This document shows, piece by piece, positions 1 through 6,659 of a DNA stretch of 21,380 nucleotides. How positions within the stretch are numbered: the stretch's first letter is position 1; every line of letters starts with the position of its first letter. The stretch comes from SOIA01 sp964348015 (GTDB lineage: Bacteria > Acidobacteriota > Aminicenantia > Aminicenantales > Aminicenantaceae). Made by a program: the position numbers and the translations under genes. The stretch spans positions 1 through 21,380 of the forward strand of contig CAYGBC010000060.1 of assembly GCA_964348015.1 (NCBI GenBank), in the 5' to 3' direction. Below the pieces are notes generated by a model that was not told the DNA's origin, ran no database searches, and saw only the letters and a list, made by a program, of their open reading frames with translations.

Positions 1-27
1 TCCTTGACCAGGCTAGACGACAGGGGC
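1..27 (-). tRNA. 5' part of a tRNA, probably tRNA-Glu, cut by window edge
   Basis: Read on the minus strand from base 27, the sequence gives a plausible 7-nt acceptor strand (GCCCCTG), then TC and a D-arm GTCT...GGA with the loop AGCCTGGTCAA. The CGTCTAG context is typical of tRNA-Glu. The anticodon and the rest lie outside the window, so the identity is an inference. It starts 9 nt after the CCA end of the tRNA-Lys, which fits a cotranscribed pair. Confidence 0.6.
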
Positions 28-36
28 GCAAAAGGT

Positions 37-111
37 TGGTGAGCCGTGCTGGACTCGAACCAGCGACACCCGGCTTAAAAGGCCGGTGCTCTCCCTCTGA
101 GCTAACGGCCC
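37..111 (-). tRNA. tRNA-Lys (anticodon TTT)
   Basis: The minus strand folds as a complete cloverleaf. The acceptor arm GGGCCGT pairs with ACGGCTC, with one G-T wobble. The D-arm is GCTC/GAGC, the anticodon stem is CCGGC/GCCGG around the loop CTTTTAA (anticodon TTT, lysine), the variable loop is GTGTC, and the T-arm is GCTGG-TTCGAGT-CCAGC. The discriminator A and CCA are encoded, ending at base 37. Length is 75 nt including CCA. Confidence 0.95.
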
Positions 112-155
112 CCTCAGAAAACAGTCGTATCTACACTAATGGGTACGAAATGGTA

Positions 156-184
156 TTTATAATAAAAAGAAAAAAAAGAGTCAA
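156..184 (-). promoter_or_regulatory. Predicted sigma70 promoter of the tRNA operon
   Basis: On the minus strand TTGACT (184-179) is followed by a 17-nt spacer and TATAAA (161-156), each matching five of six consensus bases. Transcription would start near 149, about 38 nt before the mature tRNA-Lys 5' end. The promoter sits directly behind the lipoprotein stop codon (187-189). Confidence 0.6.
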
Positions 185-186
185 TA

Positions 187-885
187 TCAGTCGATATCTT
201 CGAACTTAAGGATGATCCATCTTCCGTTCCGATGCAGGTTCAAAGTTTCGTCTTTGAGCATGTACTTCTTTATATAGCATCGAACATTCCTGATGTCTCC
301 GGATTTGAGCGTTATCTTGATATCGACTTCTTTGGAATGAACATTTCCCGTGAGCTCCCGTATATTCGGCACATCTCCGGCTCCGAGGGAAAAACTGGTG
401 ATCTCTTCTTCTTTGGCCGCAGCCTTTTTAGCCTCGCTGTAATCCACCTGAACCTGGTCATGTTTCTTTCTCTGTTCTTCGTATTTAACCTGAAGCTCAT
501 CGACCTTCCTCTGAGCGGCCCGTCGGGCTTGCCTTGTCCGGGCATTCTCCATCTCAAAAAGGGCGTCATCCACTTCATCTTTCGCATTCATGGTGACAAT
601 CACCGACTCTTCCACCTGTCTCTTCAACTCCAGCTCTTTCTGGTTCAGTTCCGATAAGCCATACGGCGTGATTTCCTCTTCACTGACAGCCGTGATCTCC
701 CAACTCGCGAAATCCGGAGAAATCGGCTCCAAGGCCATGGTCCCCATGGTGGTCTTGTCATCCATCCTCACCGCCTGAAAATATCTTTTCAAAACCCCCT
801 CTTCCGGTTTCGACTGGCAGCTTTGCAGAAAAAACAAAGATATAAGAAGAATAACTCCAAATAAAGGCAGGCTCTTTTTTTTCAT
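187..885 (-). CDS. Predicted lipoprotein with central coiled coil, function unknown
   Basis: This 232-residue protein begins with a lipoprotein signal: MKKK, a hydrophobic core at residues 6-20, and a lipobox-like LQSC with lipidation Cys23. It should be membrane-anchored outside the inner membrane. Residues about 74-155 are highly charged, with heptad-like Leu/Val/Ala spacing, and look like a long alpha-helical coiled coil. The last 70 residues look beta-rich and end in RNGRWIILKF. The start at ATG 885 is preferred over the adjacent in-frame GTG 888, because AGGAGG (895-890) is 4 nt from the ATG but only 1 nt from the GTG. It is divergent from the hydrogenase operon and lies just upstream of the tRNA genes. 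I do not recognise the family, and no role in the redox system can be shown. Confidence 0.85.
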   Translation of the reverse strand: MKKKSLPLFGVILLISLFFLQSCQSKPEEGVLKRYFQAVRMDDKTTMGTMALEPISPDFASWEITAVSEEEITPYGLSELNQKELELKRQVEESVIVTMNAKDEVDDALFEMENARTRQARRAAQRKVDELQVKYEEQRKKHDQVQVDYSEAKKAAAKEEEITSFSLGAGDVPNIRELTGNVHSKEVDIKITLKSGDIRNVRCYIKKYMLKDETLNLHRNGRWIILKFEDID

Positions 886-921
886 CACTCCTCCTTCCTG
901 TATTACCTCGATTTTTTTAGA

Positions 922-950
922 ATTTTATTTTGTTTATAACAAAAAAGCAA
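922..950 (-). promoter_or_regulatory. Predicted promoter of the lipoprotein gene
   Basis: Minus-strand TTGCTT (950-945), a 17-nt spacer and TAAAAT (927-922). Transcription would start near 915, giving a leader of about 30 nt that contains AGGAGG at 895-890. The spacer is AT-rich and holds a near-palindrome TTGTTATAAACAA. Bases 951-1090 between this and the plus-strand promoter are AT-rich, and I see nothing else in them. Confidence 0.5.
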
Positions 951-1094
951 GTCTAAATAGCTGCGATTTAGAAAAAATTTTCGTTTATCCCCATTTCCGC
1001 CGACAATTCCGAGCATTCAATACAGATATCGCCGCAATCGCAATAACGAAAAAGAATCACTTTCCTTCAAATTTTATTTTTTTTCAATTTCTTG

Positions 1095-1123
1095 TTGACA
1101 CAAACACTTTTTCCCTTTAGAAT
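1095..1123 (+). promoter_or_regulatory. Near-consensus sigma70 promoter of the Mvh-Hdr operon
   Basis: TTGACA (1095-1100) matches the -35 consensus exactly. After a 17-nt spacer, TAGAAT (1118-1123) matches five of six -10 bases. The start site would be near 1130, giving a leader of about 140 nt before mvhG. The first copy of the TGTAATTATA element covers the predicted start, so a protein bound there would block initiation. This is the strongest promoter-like sequence I found in the window. Confidence 0.7.
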
Positions 1124-1127
1124 TTAC

Positions 1128-1246
1128 TGTAATTATAAGAGAATCAATACTTTCCCTATAATTACAATAGTTCTTAGAGATTAAATAGGAATGCTCTCAT
1201 AGCAGAATTACGTGCCCTCATTCCTGTCTCGCCTCTTATAATTACA
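1128..1246 (+). repeat. Three copies of a TATAATTACA/TGTAATTATA element in the operon leader
   Basis: TGTAATTATA lies at 1128-1137, and its reverse complement TATAATTACA lies at 1157-1166 and again at 1237-1246. The first and third copies extend into a perfect 14-bp inverted repeat (TGTAATTATAAGAG at 1128-1141 with CTCTTATAATTACA at 1233-1246). Each 10-mer is itself one base from the palindrome TGTAATTACA, which suits a dimeric repressor. In RNA the first copy could pair with either the second or the third copy but not both. The mvhG ribosome site (AAAGGAGG, 1258-1265) begins 12 nt after the third copy. The binding factor is unknown. Confidence 0.6.
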
Positions 1247-1271
1247 ATTAAAATCTTAAAGGAGGCAAAAT

Positions 1272-2198
1272 ATGGCAGTTAGAGTCGCAGAAGAGTGGTT
1301 CACCATCTGCGCAGGATGTGAAGTCACCATCCTTGACATCGGCGAGCCGCTTCTTGACCTTTTACCCAAGCTGGAGTTTGTCCATATGCCGGTCATCATG
1401 GATCATAAGCTCTTCGGACAGAAGGGCGATCAGTCAGGCCCGGAAATCCCAGAGGCCGATGTGGGAATCATTTCGGGAGGAATCCGCGTGGAAGAGAACA
1501 AAGAACTGGCTGAAGAGATGAGGAAAAAGTGCAAAACGCTCATCGCTTTAGGATCCTGTGCCTGTTACGGCGGTGTGCCCGCTCTTGCAAATCAGTTTAC
1601 AGTTGACGAGCTTCAAGACAAAGTTTTTCGAGGAAGTGTTTCCACAGATTCAGCCGATACACCCGCTCAAGCCGTGTCCCCGTTTACTGACAGAATTTAT
1701 GCGTTGCACGAAGTCGTCGATGTGGACCTCAAACTCCCCGGCTGTCCGACAACTCCGGATATGGTCGCGGAAGCACTGACAGCGCTCTTGGAAGGAAAGG
1801 AATACAAACTCCCTGAAAAAAGCGTGTGTGATGAATGCCCGACTATCAGAAAAGAGAAAGCCGTGGCAAACTTGAAAAGGCCGCTTGAATCCGTGGAATT
1901 TGAATACGGAAAGCCTCTGGATACGGTTCGCTGTTTCATGGAACAGGGTTTCCTGTGCCAAGGCCCGGCCACAAGATCAGGCTGCGGGGGAGCAGAGAAA
2001 ACACCCCGATGCATAAAAGCCTACATGCCCTGCCGGGGATGTTTTGGCCCTCTTACAGATGATGCTAATCCGATGGTCGATATGATGGGAGCTCTATCCT
2101 CTATAGGGCTCGACGTCAAACAAATTCCAGATCGTGCAGCCACATTCAACAGATTCTCTGGAGCCGGTCGTTTGCGACCTCTTCCGAAAAGGAGTTAA
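1272..2198 (+). CDS. mvhG: NiFe-hydrogenase small subunit, F420-non-reducing (MvhG, group 3c type)
   Basis: This 308-residue protein is the electron-transfer small subunit of a cytoplasmic group 3 NiFe hydrogenase. It has no Tat signal. The proximal [4Fe-4S] ligands are visible as C13-x2-C16, C96 in LGSCACYGG and C158 in LPGCPTTPD. Further cysteines at 186, 189, 221, 229, 238, 247, 254 and 257 suit the medial and distal clusters of this subgroup. The start ATG follows AAAGGAGG by 6 nt. It is first in the operon, 3 nt ahead of the large subunit. In the known Mvh-Hdr complex it carries electrons from the NiFe site towards MvhD and HdrA. The assignment to the Mvh-like group rests on overall sequence and on the neighbouring mvhA, hdrBC and mvhD. 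Confidence 0.92.
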   Translation: MAVRVAEEWFTICAGCEVTILDIGEPLLDLLPKLEFVHMPVIMDHKLFGQKGDQSGPEIPEADVGIISGGIRVEENKELAEEMRKKCKTLIALGSCACYGGVPALANQFTVDELQDKVFRGSVSTDSADTPAQAVSPFTDRIYALHEVVDVDLKLPGCPTTPDMVAEALTALLEGKEYKLPEKSVCDECPTIRKEKAVANLKRPLESVEFEYGKPLDTVRCFMEQGFLCQGPATRSGCGGAEKTPRCIKAYMPCRGCFGPLTDDANPMVDMMGALSSIGLDVKQIPDRAATFNRFSGAGRLRPLPKRS

Positions 2199-2201
2199 AT
2201 C

Positions 2202-3644
2202 ATGGGAAAAACACTCACAATTCAACCCGTCACACGAATCGAAGGACACGCGAAGATTACGATCCAGCTCGATGATGCTGGAAACGTCAGCGACACTCAA
2301 GTCAATGTCCTGGAGCTCAGGGGCTTTGAGAAATTCTGTATCGGCAAACCCGTAGAGGAGATGCCGAGGATAACCACTCGGATTTGCGGCGTTTGTCCCT
2401 GGTCTCATCACAACGCATCCGCCAAAGCGTGTGATGCCGTTTTCGGAGTGGATCCGCCTCCGGCTGGAAAAAAACTGAGAGAACTGTGCAACAGTATCGC
2501 TTACATGGAAGAGCATATTCTCCACTTTTACTTTCTCGCTGGAGCGGATTTTGTGCTCGGACCGGATGCGGATTATTCCGTCAGGAACGTCATCGGCATT
2601 CTGGGTGCCGCTCCAGATCTCGCCAAAAAAGTGGTGAGAGTCAGACACATGGCCGCCCACATGCTGGAGATGATCGCCGGAAAAGCCATTCATCCCGCGG
2701 CGGCTGTGCCCGGAGGATTCAGCCGTCCATTACTCGAAGATGAGAGAAAAGAACTGAAGAAGATGGCCGATGAATGTCTCGAGCTGGCGAAATTCACCAT
2801 GTCTTTTGCCAAAGATAACATCTTTCCGAAGTATCTGGATGTCGTTAAATCTCTGGGTGTCCTGAACACCGGATTCTTGGGAACGGTGAAGGATGATGGT
2901 TCAATGGACCTCTATGACGGAAAACTGAGAATGATGAAAGTCGATGGCTCCTACGAAGATTTCAAGTACGAGGACTACCCCGAGTATATCAGCGAACATG
3001 TTGAACCCTGGAGCTATTTGAAGTTCCCGTACATGAAGAAAGCCGGCGAGTTTTCCATGGACCTGGATAATCCGAACGGGATCTACCGGACCAATACTCT
3101 GGCCAGGATGAATGTCGCTGACAAAATCGATACTCCTCTCGCTCAAGCTGAACTGGAAGAATTCAGAGAAAAATTCGGTCGCCCGGCTCAGCCCACTCTC
3201 CTCTATCACTGGGCAAGGCTGATTGAACTTCTCTACAATGCAGAAAACACCATCCGCCTCCTTGACGACCCAGAGATCACCAGCACGGATACTCGAAAAA
3301 AGGTGGAACCCAGAGCAGCCAGAGGAATCAGCAGTGTCGAAGCCCCCAGAGGAACACTCATCCATGACTATGAAACCGATGAGAACGGACTCGTGACAAA
3401 CGTGAATTTGATCGTGGGCACCACACACAACAATGCGCCGATCAACATGTCAGTGAAAAGTGCAGCCAAAGACTTGATCAAAGACGGCAAGTATGACGAG
3501 GGCATCCTGAATACGGTTGAAATGATGATCCGCGCTCACGATCCCTGTTTGTCCTGCGCCACGCACCGGTTGGATGGAAAGATCGGCGTCAAAATCACTA
3601 TCGTTGACTCCGAAGGAAATACTCTAGAGACACTGTCCAATTGA
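2202..3644 (+). CDS. mvhA: NiFe-hydrogenase large subunit (MvhA, group 3c type)
   Basis: This 480-residue catalytic subunit carries the NiFe site for reversible H2 oxidation. The N-terminal motif is RICGVCPWSHH with ligands C62 and C65, preceded by RIEGHA at residues 12-17. The C-terminal motif is HDPCLSCATH with C449 and C452. Twenty-five residues follow H455, so the protein is made as a precursor cleaved after that histidine, as in maturing NiFe hydrogenases. A matching protease gene lies at 18392-18880. All four NiFe cysteines are present, so the enzyme should be active. It follows mvhG by 3 nt with a ribosome site (AAAGGAG) inside the mvhG end. A 233-nt gap with a hairpin separates it from hdrC. 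Confidence 0.93.
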   Translation: MGKTLTIQPVTRIEGHAKITIQLDDAGNVSDTQVNVLELRGFEKFCIGKPVEEMPRITTRICGVCPWSHHNASAKACDAVFGVDPPPAGKKLRELCNSIAYMEEHILHFYFLAGADFVLGPDADYSVRNVIGILGAAPDLAKKVVRVRHMAAHMLEMIAGKAIHPAAAVPGGFSRPLLEDERKELKKMADECLELAKFTMSFAKDNIFPKYLDVVKSLGVLNTGFLGTVKDDGSMDLYDGKLRMMKVDGSYEDFKYEDYPEYISEHVEPWSYLKFPYMKKAGEFSMDLDNPNGIYRTNTLARMNVADKIDTPLAQAELEEFREKFGRPAQPTLLYHWARLIELLYNAENTIRLLDDPEITSTDTRKKVEPRAARGISSVEAPRGTLIHDYETDENGLVTNVNLIVGTTHNNAPINMSVKSAAKDLIKDGKYDEGILNTVEMMIRAHDPCLSCATHRLDGKIGVKITIVDSEGNTLETLSN

Positions 3645-3652
3645 TATTGACC

Positions 3653-3675
3653 CCCAGTGCAATAAACGCATTGGG
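3653..3675 (+). other. Hairpin in the mvhA-hdrC gap
   Basis: CCCAGTGC (3653-3660) and GCATTGGG (3668-3675) form an 8-bp stem with one G-U pair and a 7-nt loop, starting 9 nt after the mvhA stop. No U-run follows, so it is not a standard terminator. It could be an mRNA processing or stabilising site that sets the ratio of hydrogenase to Hdr subunits. The rest of the 3645-3877 gap shows no convincing gene or promoter. hdrC has its own AAAGGAG ribosome site just before 3878. Confidence 0.4.
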
Positions 3676-3877
3676 AGATGATTTGTAATCAGAACACAAA
3701 AGAACTGTTTATGAGAGAAGGTAGAAGTGTGACGAAAATCAGAAATGATCCGACTGTGCTGGAAGATTTTCGAGTGTACAGCGATTATCCTGTGTCCTGC
3801 CCGAGAAAAACGAATCTCCGGGAATTCCTGCTGGCGTTTCTGATGCCCGTCACCACCCCTGCCAAAGGAGATATACC

Positions 3878-4465
3878 ATGGCGTCCGAATCAGTAATCGT
3901 TCCGGACCACACTTGGCTCGCCGAGGTGGATAAACTCATCGGTGAAGATGTTGAAGTCTGTTATCAATGCAAAACATGTTCCAGCGGATGCCCGGTCTCT
4001 TTCGCTATGGATATTCAACCGAACCAGATCATCCATATGATTCGAATGGGACTCAAAGAGGAAGTGCTGAAGAGCGCATCCATTTGGCTGTGTGTCTCTT
4101 GTGAAGCCTGCACCACCCGCTGTCCGAATGACATTGATGTTGCGAAGATCATGGATGCTATGAAAATGGCCTCTCTCAAATCTGGTTTGAAACTGGGAGA
4201 AAAGCGTGTGTCCATCTTTCACGATGCCGTTCTTTCGTCCATTAAGAGCTCAGGAAGATTGTTTGAATTGGGGATGATCGGCGCGTACACCCTTAAAAGT
4301 GGAGACCTTTTTTCTAACCTGAAAAGTGGCTCTCTTTTTCAACAAGCGAAATTAGGGTTTCAGATGATCAAGAAGGGAAAGCTAAAGCTCTTCCCCAAGA
4401 AGATAAAAGGAAGAAAAGCGATAAAGAAGTTATTTAAAAAGCTAAAAAGAGGAGAAGAGGCGTGA
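3878..4465 (+). CDS. hdrC: Heterodisulfide reductase subunit C-like protein (HdrC)
   Basis: This 195-residue iron-sulfur protein has two classical [4Fe-4S] motifs, C28-x2-C31-x2-C34-x3-C38-P and C72-x2-C75-x2-C78-x3-C82-P. That is the arrangement expected for HdrC, which wires HdrA to HdrB. The last 50 residues are strongly lysine-rich and look like a basic extension. The start ATG is preceded by AAAGGAG. Its stop overlaps the GTG start of hdrB by 4 nt, so the two are translationally coupled. In methanogens HdrBC reduces CoM-S-S-CoB. In bacteria the disulfide or other acceptor of such pairs is usually unknown, and nothing here identifies it. Confidence 0.92.
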   Translation: MASESVIVPDHTWLAEVDKLIGEDVEVCYQCKTCSSGCPVSFAMDIQPNQIIHMIRMGLKEEVLKSASIWLCVSCEACTTRCPNDIDVAKIMDAMKMASLKSGLKLGEKRVSIFHDAVLSSIKSSGRLFELGMIGAYTLKSGDLFSNLKSGSLFQQAKLGFQMIKKGKLKLFPKKIKGRKAIKKLFKKLKRGEEA

Positions 4466-5313
4466 AAGTTTCCTATTATCCCGGATGTTCTCTGCATAGC
4501 ACCGGAGTTGAGTACGGGGAGTCCACAGAGGAAGTCTTTAAAATACTGGACATCGAACTCGAAGAGCTTTCTGACTGGTGTTGCTGCGGCGCCAGTTCTG
4601 CGCACTGCACCGATGAGGCTTTAGCTATTGAATTGGCTGCCCGCAACCTTGCTACGGCAGAAGAATCTGGCTTGGACCTTGTGGTTCCTTGCGCTGCCTG
4701 TTTTCAGAGATTCAAGGTTGCAGAGAAACACATCAGAGAAGGAAAAGAGCCTGCCGTCGACACTCCCTATAAAGGAAAAGTTCCCGTGAAGCATCTCCTC
4801 GACTTCCTTCACGAAGAAGAAAACCTGAAGAAGATCCAAGAGAAAATTGAGAAGCCTTTGAACGGCCTCAAGGCTGTGAGTTACTACGGATGCCTCATAA
4901 CCAGACCGCCTAAGGTCACAGACGCAAAACACCATGAAAATCCCCAGACTATGGATGAGCTGTTATCGCTTCTCGGGGTGGAGGTTTACCCCTGGTCCTA
5001 TAAGACAGAGTGCTGTGGTGGAAACCTGTTGCTTGCCCGGCCGGATATCGTCGCTGAGCTTTCAGGCAAGCTCATCCAGATGGCAGAAGAATCAGGTGCA
5101 AATTGCATGGTGACGGCGTGCCCGCTCTGTCAAGCGAATCTCGATACAAAACAGGTGGACATATCGAGGATTTATGGGAAAAAAGTTCGCTTCCCCATAT
5201 TTTATTTCACAGAACTCCTCGGACTGGCTCTCGGCAGCGATAAAGTGGACAAATGGACAGGAAAGCACATCGTCAATGCTGGTGATCTGCTCAAATCGCA
5301 AGGCCTTTTGTGA
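4462..5313 (+). CDS. hdrB: Heterodisulfide reductase subunit B-like protein (HdrB)
   Basis: This 283-residue protein has two complete CCG domains. The first has C9, C41-C42-G (preceded by C40), C77 and C80. The second has C144, C184-C185-G-G, C220 and C223. In HdrB these bind two noncubane [4Fe-4S] clusters at the disulfide-reducing site. Because every ligand is conserved, a catalytic disulfide-type acceptor is likely rather than a purely structural role. The start is GTG at 4462, overlapping hdrC as GTGA, with AGAGGAGAAGAGG upstream. With HdrC it forms the disulfide-reducing arm of the operon's complex. The natural substrate cannot be read from sequence. Confidence 0.93.
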   Translation: MKVSYYPGCSLHSTGVEYGESTEEVFKILDIELEELSDWCCCGASSAHCTDEALAIELAARNLATAEESGLDLVVPCAACFQRFKVAEKHIREGKEPAVDTPYKGKVPVKHLLDFLHEEENLKKIQEKIEKPLNGLKAVSYYGCLITRPPKVTDAKHHENPQTMDELLSLLGVEVYPWSYKTECCGGNLLLARPDIVAELSGKLIQMAEESGANCMVTACPLCQANLDTKQVDISRIYGKKVRFPIFYFTELLGLALGSDKVDKWTGKHIVNAGDLLKSQGLL

Positions 5314-5343
5314 TTGTAAAAAATAAGGAGGATATTTTCTAAA

Positions 5344-6261
5344 ATGTCGGCTGAAACAGCAAAGAACAAAAAAGTGGGTGCCGCATTGGTTATTGGTGGC
5401 GGAATCGGAGGAATGCAGGCCGCACTCGACCTGGCAGAATCCGGCATAAAAGTCTATCTGGTAGACAACAAGCCCTCTATTGGCGGAGTGATGGCTCAGC
5501 TGGATAAGACTTTCCCGACAAACGACTGCGCCATGTGCACGATGGCCCCGCGGCTGGTGGAAATCGGCAGACATGACGATATCGAAATAATCACTATGGC
5601 CGATATCGAAAAAGTCAGTGGAGAACCCGGCAACTTCAAAATCAAGCTGAAGAAAAGGGCAAGATATATAGATGAAGAAAAATGCACAGGTTGCGGGCTA
5701 TGCGTATCCAATTGTCCTGTGAGAAATATTTTATACGTGACTCCAGACAAAGAAGTGATCCAGATCCCGACGGAAGATCAGGCCAAAATAAAAAAAATAA
5801 TCGATGATTACAAAGATAAAACCAATATTTTGCTTCCCGTACTCGAAGATGCGCACGATGAATACGGCTTTCTTCCTGAAGAGGTCATCAAGTATATCGC
5901 TCAGGAATTGAATTACCCTGTAAGCCTGGCGTACAGACTGGCCACTTTTTACAACGCCTTCAGTCTCGTTCCAAGGGGAAAAACCATTATAAGGGTCTGT
6001 ATGGGAACAGCGTGCTATGTGAAGGGCGCCAAAAGAATCCTGACGGAAATTGAAAAAAGACTGGGCATTAAACTCGGAGAAACAACACCCGATCTGCAAT
6101 TCAGCATAGAGGCCGTTAACTGTGTTGGCTGCTGCGGGCAGTCTCCGGTCATTACTGTGAACGATGAAATATACGGTTACATGAAACAGGCCATGGTGCC
6201 TGATATTTTGAATGAATACAGGCAAGAGAAAAACGAATTTAAACAAGAGAGGGCCGAGTAA
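5344..6261 (+). CDS. Fusion of the first half of HdrA (FAD part) to a NuoE-type [2Fe-2S] subunit
   Basis: This 305-residue protein has two parts. Residues 12-128 match the start of the HdrA flavin module: GGGIGG at 18-23, SIGG near 45-48, CAMC at 62-65, and a [4Fe-4S] motif C114-x2-C117-x2-C120-x3-C124-P. The similarity then stops. Residues 140-300 are a complete NuoE/HydC-type thioredoxin-fold domain with [2Fe-2S] ligands C219-x4-C224 and C260-x3-C264. HdrA's usual N-terminal cysteine domain and everything after the inserted Fe-S motif are absent. The missing continuation occurs in the protein at 10252-13515. The role is probably to pass electrons between NuoF-bound NADH and the HdrA flavin. 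AAGGAGG precedes the ATG by about 12 nt. The next gene starts right after the stop. Confidence 0.9.
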   Translation: MSAETAKNKKVGAALVIGGGIGGMQAALDLAESGIKVYLVDNKPSIGGVMAQLDKTFPTNDCAMCTMAPRLVEIGRHDDIEIITMADIEKVSGEPGNFKIKLKKRARYIDEEKCTGCGLCVSNCPVRNILYVTPDKEVIQIPTEDQAKIKKIIDDYKDKTNILLPVLEDAHDEYGFLPEEVIKYIAQELNYPVSLAYRLATFYNAFSLVPRGKTIIRVCMGTACYVKGAKRILTEIEKRLGIKLGETTPDLQFSIEAVNCVGCCGQSPVITVNDEIYGYMKQAMVPDILNEYRQEKNEFKQERAE

Positions 6262-6645
6262 ATGCCAAAGATTAAACCGGAAGATTTAGACAAGATTGGC
6301 GAAAAAATAAAAAGAACCATTCACCTGAGAGAAGGCAAGGCCAGAGCCAGAGTCATTGTTCATATGGGAACATGCGGGATTGCGGCTGGGGCAAGGCCGG
6401 TCATGAACACTTTAATGGAAGAGGTGGAAAAGCGGGATTTGAAGGATGTGATCGTGACGATATCGAGCTGTGCGGGCCTGTGCAGCCGCGAGCCAATGGT
6501 CACGGTGGAACTTCAGGATGAGCCTCCTGTCAAATATGTGGATCTTAATCCGGATAAGGCGAAAGAGATTTTTGAAAAACACGTCATGGGTGGCGAAATA
6601 GTCACAGAATACGCTCTGGCAACAGGGAGTGAAAGAGTCCTTTAA
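6262..6645 (+). CDS. Small thioredoxin-fold ferredoxin, HndB type
   Basis: This 127-residue protein resembles HndB of NADP-reducing hydrogenases and the C-terminal part of NuoE-like subunits. The recognisable stretches are MGTCGIAAGA (residues 35-44) and SSCAGLCSREP (68-78). Only three cysteines lie at or near cluster-ligand positions: C38, C70 and C74. The usual first Cys of the C-x4-C pair is His34 here, so the [2Fe-2S] cluster may be unusual or absent. It starts directly after the stop of the HdrA-NuoE fusion, with a purine-rich ribosome site inside that gene's end, and ends 14 nt before the NuoF fusion. In Hnd/Hyd enzymes the equivalent subunit works next to NuoE and NuoF, which matches the gene order here. 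Confidence 0.85.
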   Translation: MPKIKPEDLDKIGEKIKRTIHLREGKARARVIVHMGTCGIAAGARPVMNTLMEEVEKRDLKDVIVTISSCAGLCSREPMVTVELQDEPPVKYVDLNPDKAKEIFEKHVMGGEIVTEYALATGSERVL

Positions 6646-6659
6646 AAGGAAATAAAGAA

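Noticed and set aside
232..657. A 141-codon plus-strand frame opposite the lipoprotein gene
   Set aside because: The minus-strand frame has a lipobox, a ribosome site and a promoter; the plus frame has none of these.
2094..2693. A 199-codon minus-strand frame inside mvhG/mvhA
   Set aside because: It covers the strongly conserved large-subunit N-terminus on the other strand and has no ribosome site or recognisable domain.
3678..3896. A 72-codon open frame between mvhA and hdrC
   Set aside because: Its ATG follows GGGAG with no spacing, it runs into the start of hdrC in another frame, and the protein shows no domain or amphipathic pattern. hdrC has its own good ribosome site. Most likely chance.
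5344..6261. Explaining the HdrA fragment as a frameshifted or decayed hdrA
   Set aside because: The frame continues cleanly into a complete NuoE domain with all four ligands. The missing half is in frame in another intact gene 4 kb away. No stop or frameshift is visible at either junction.
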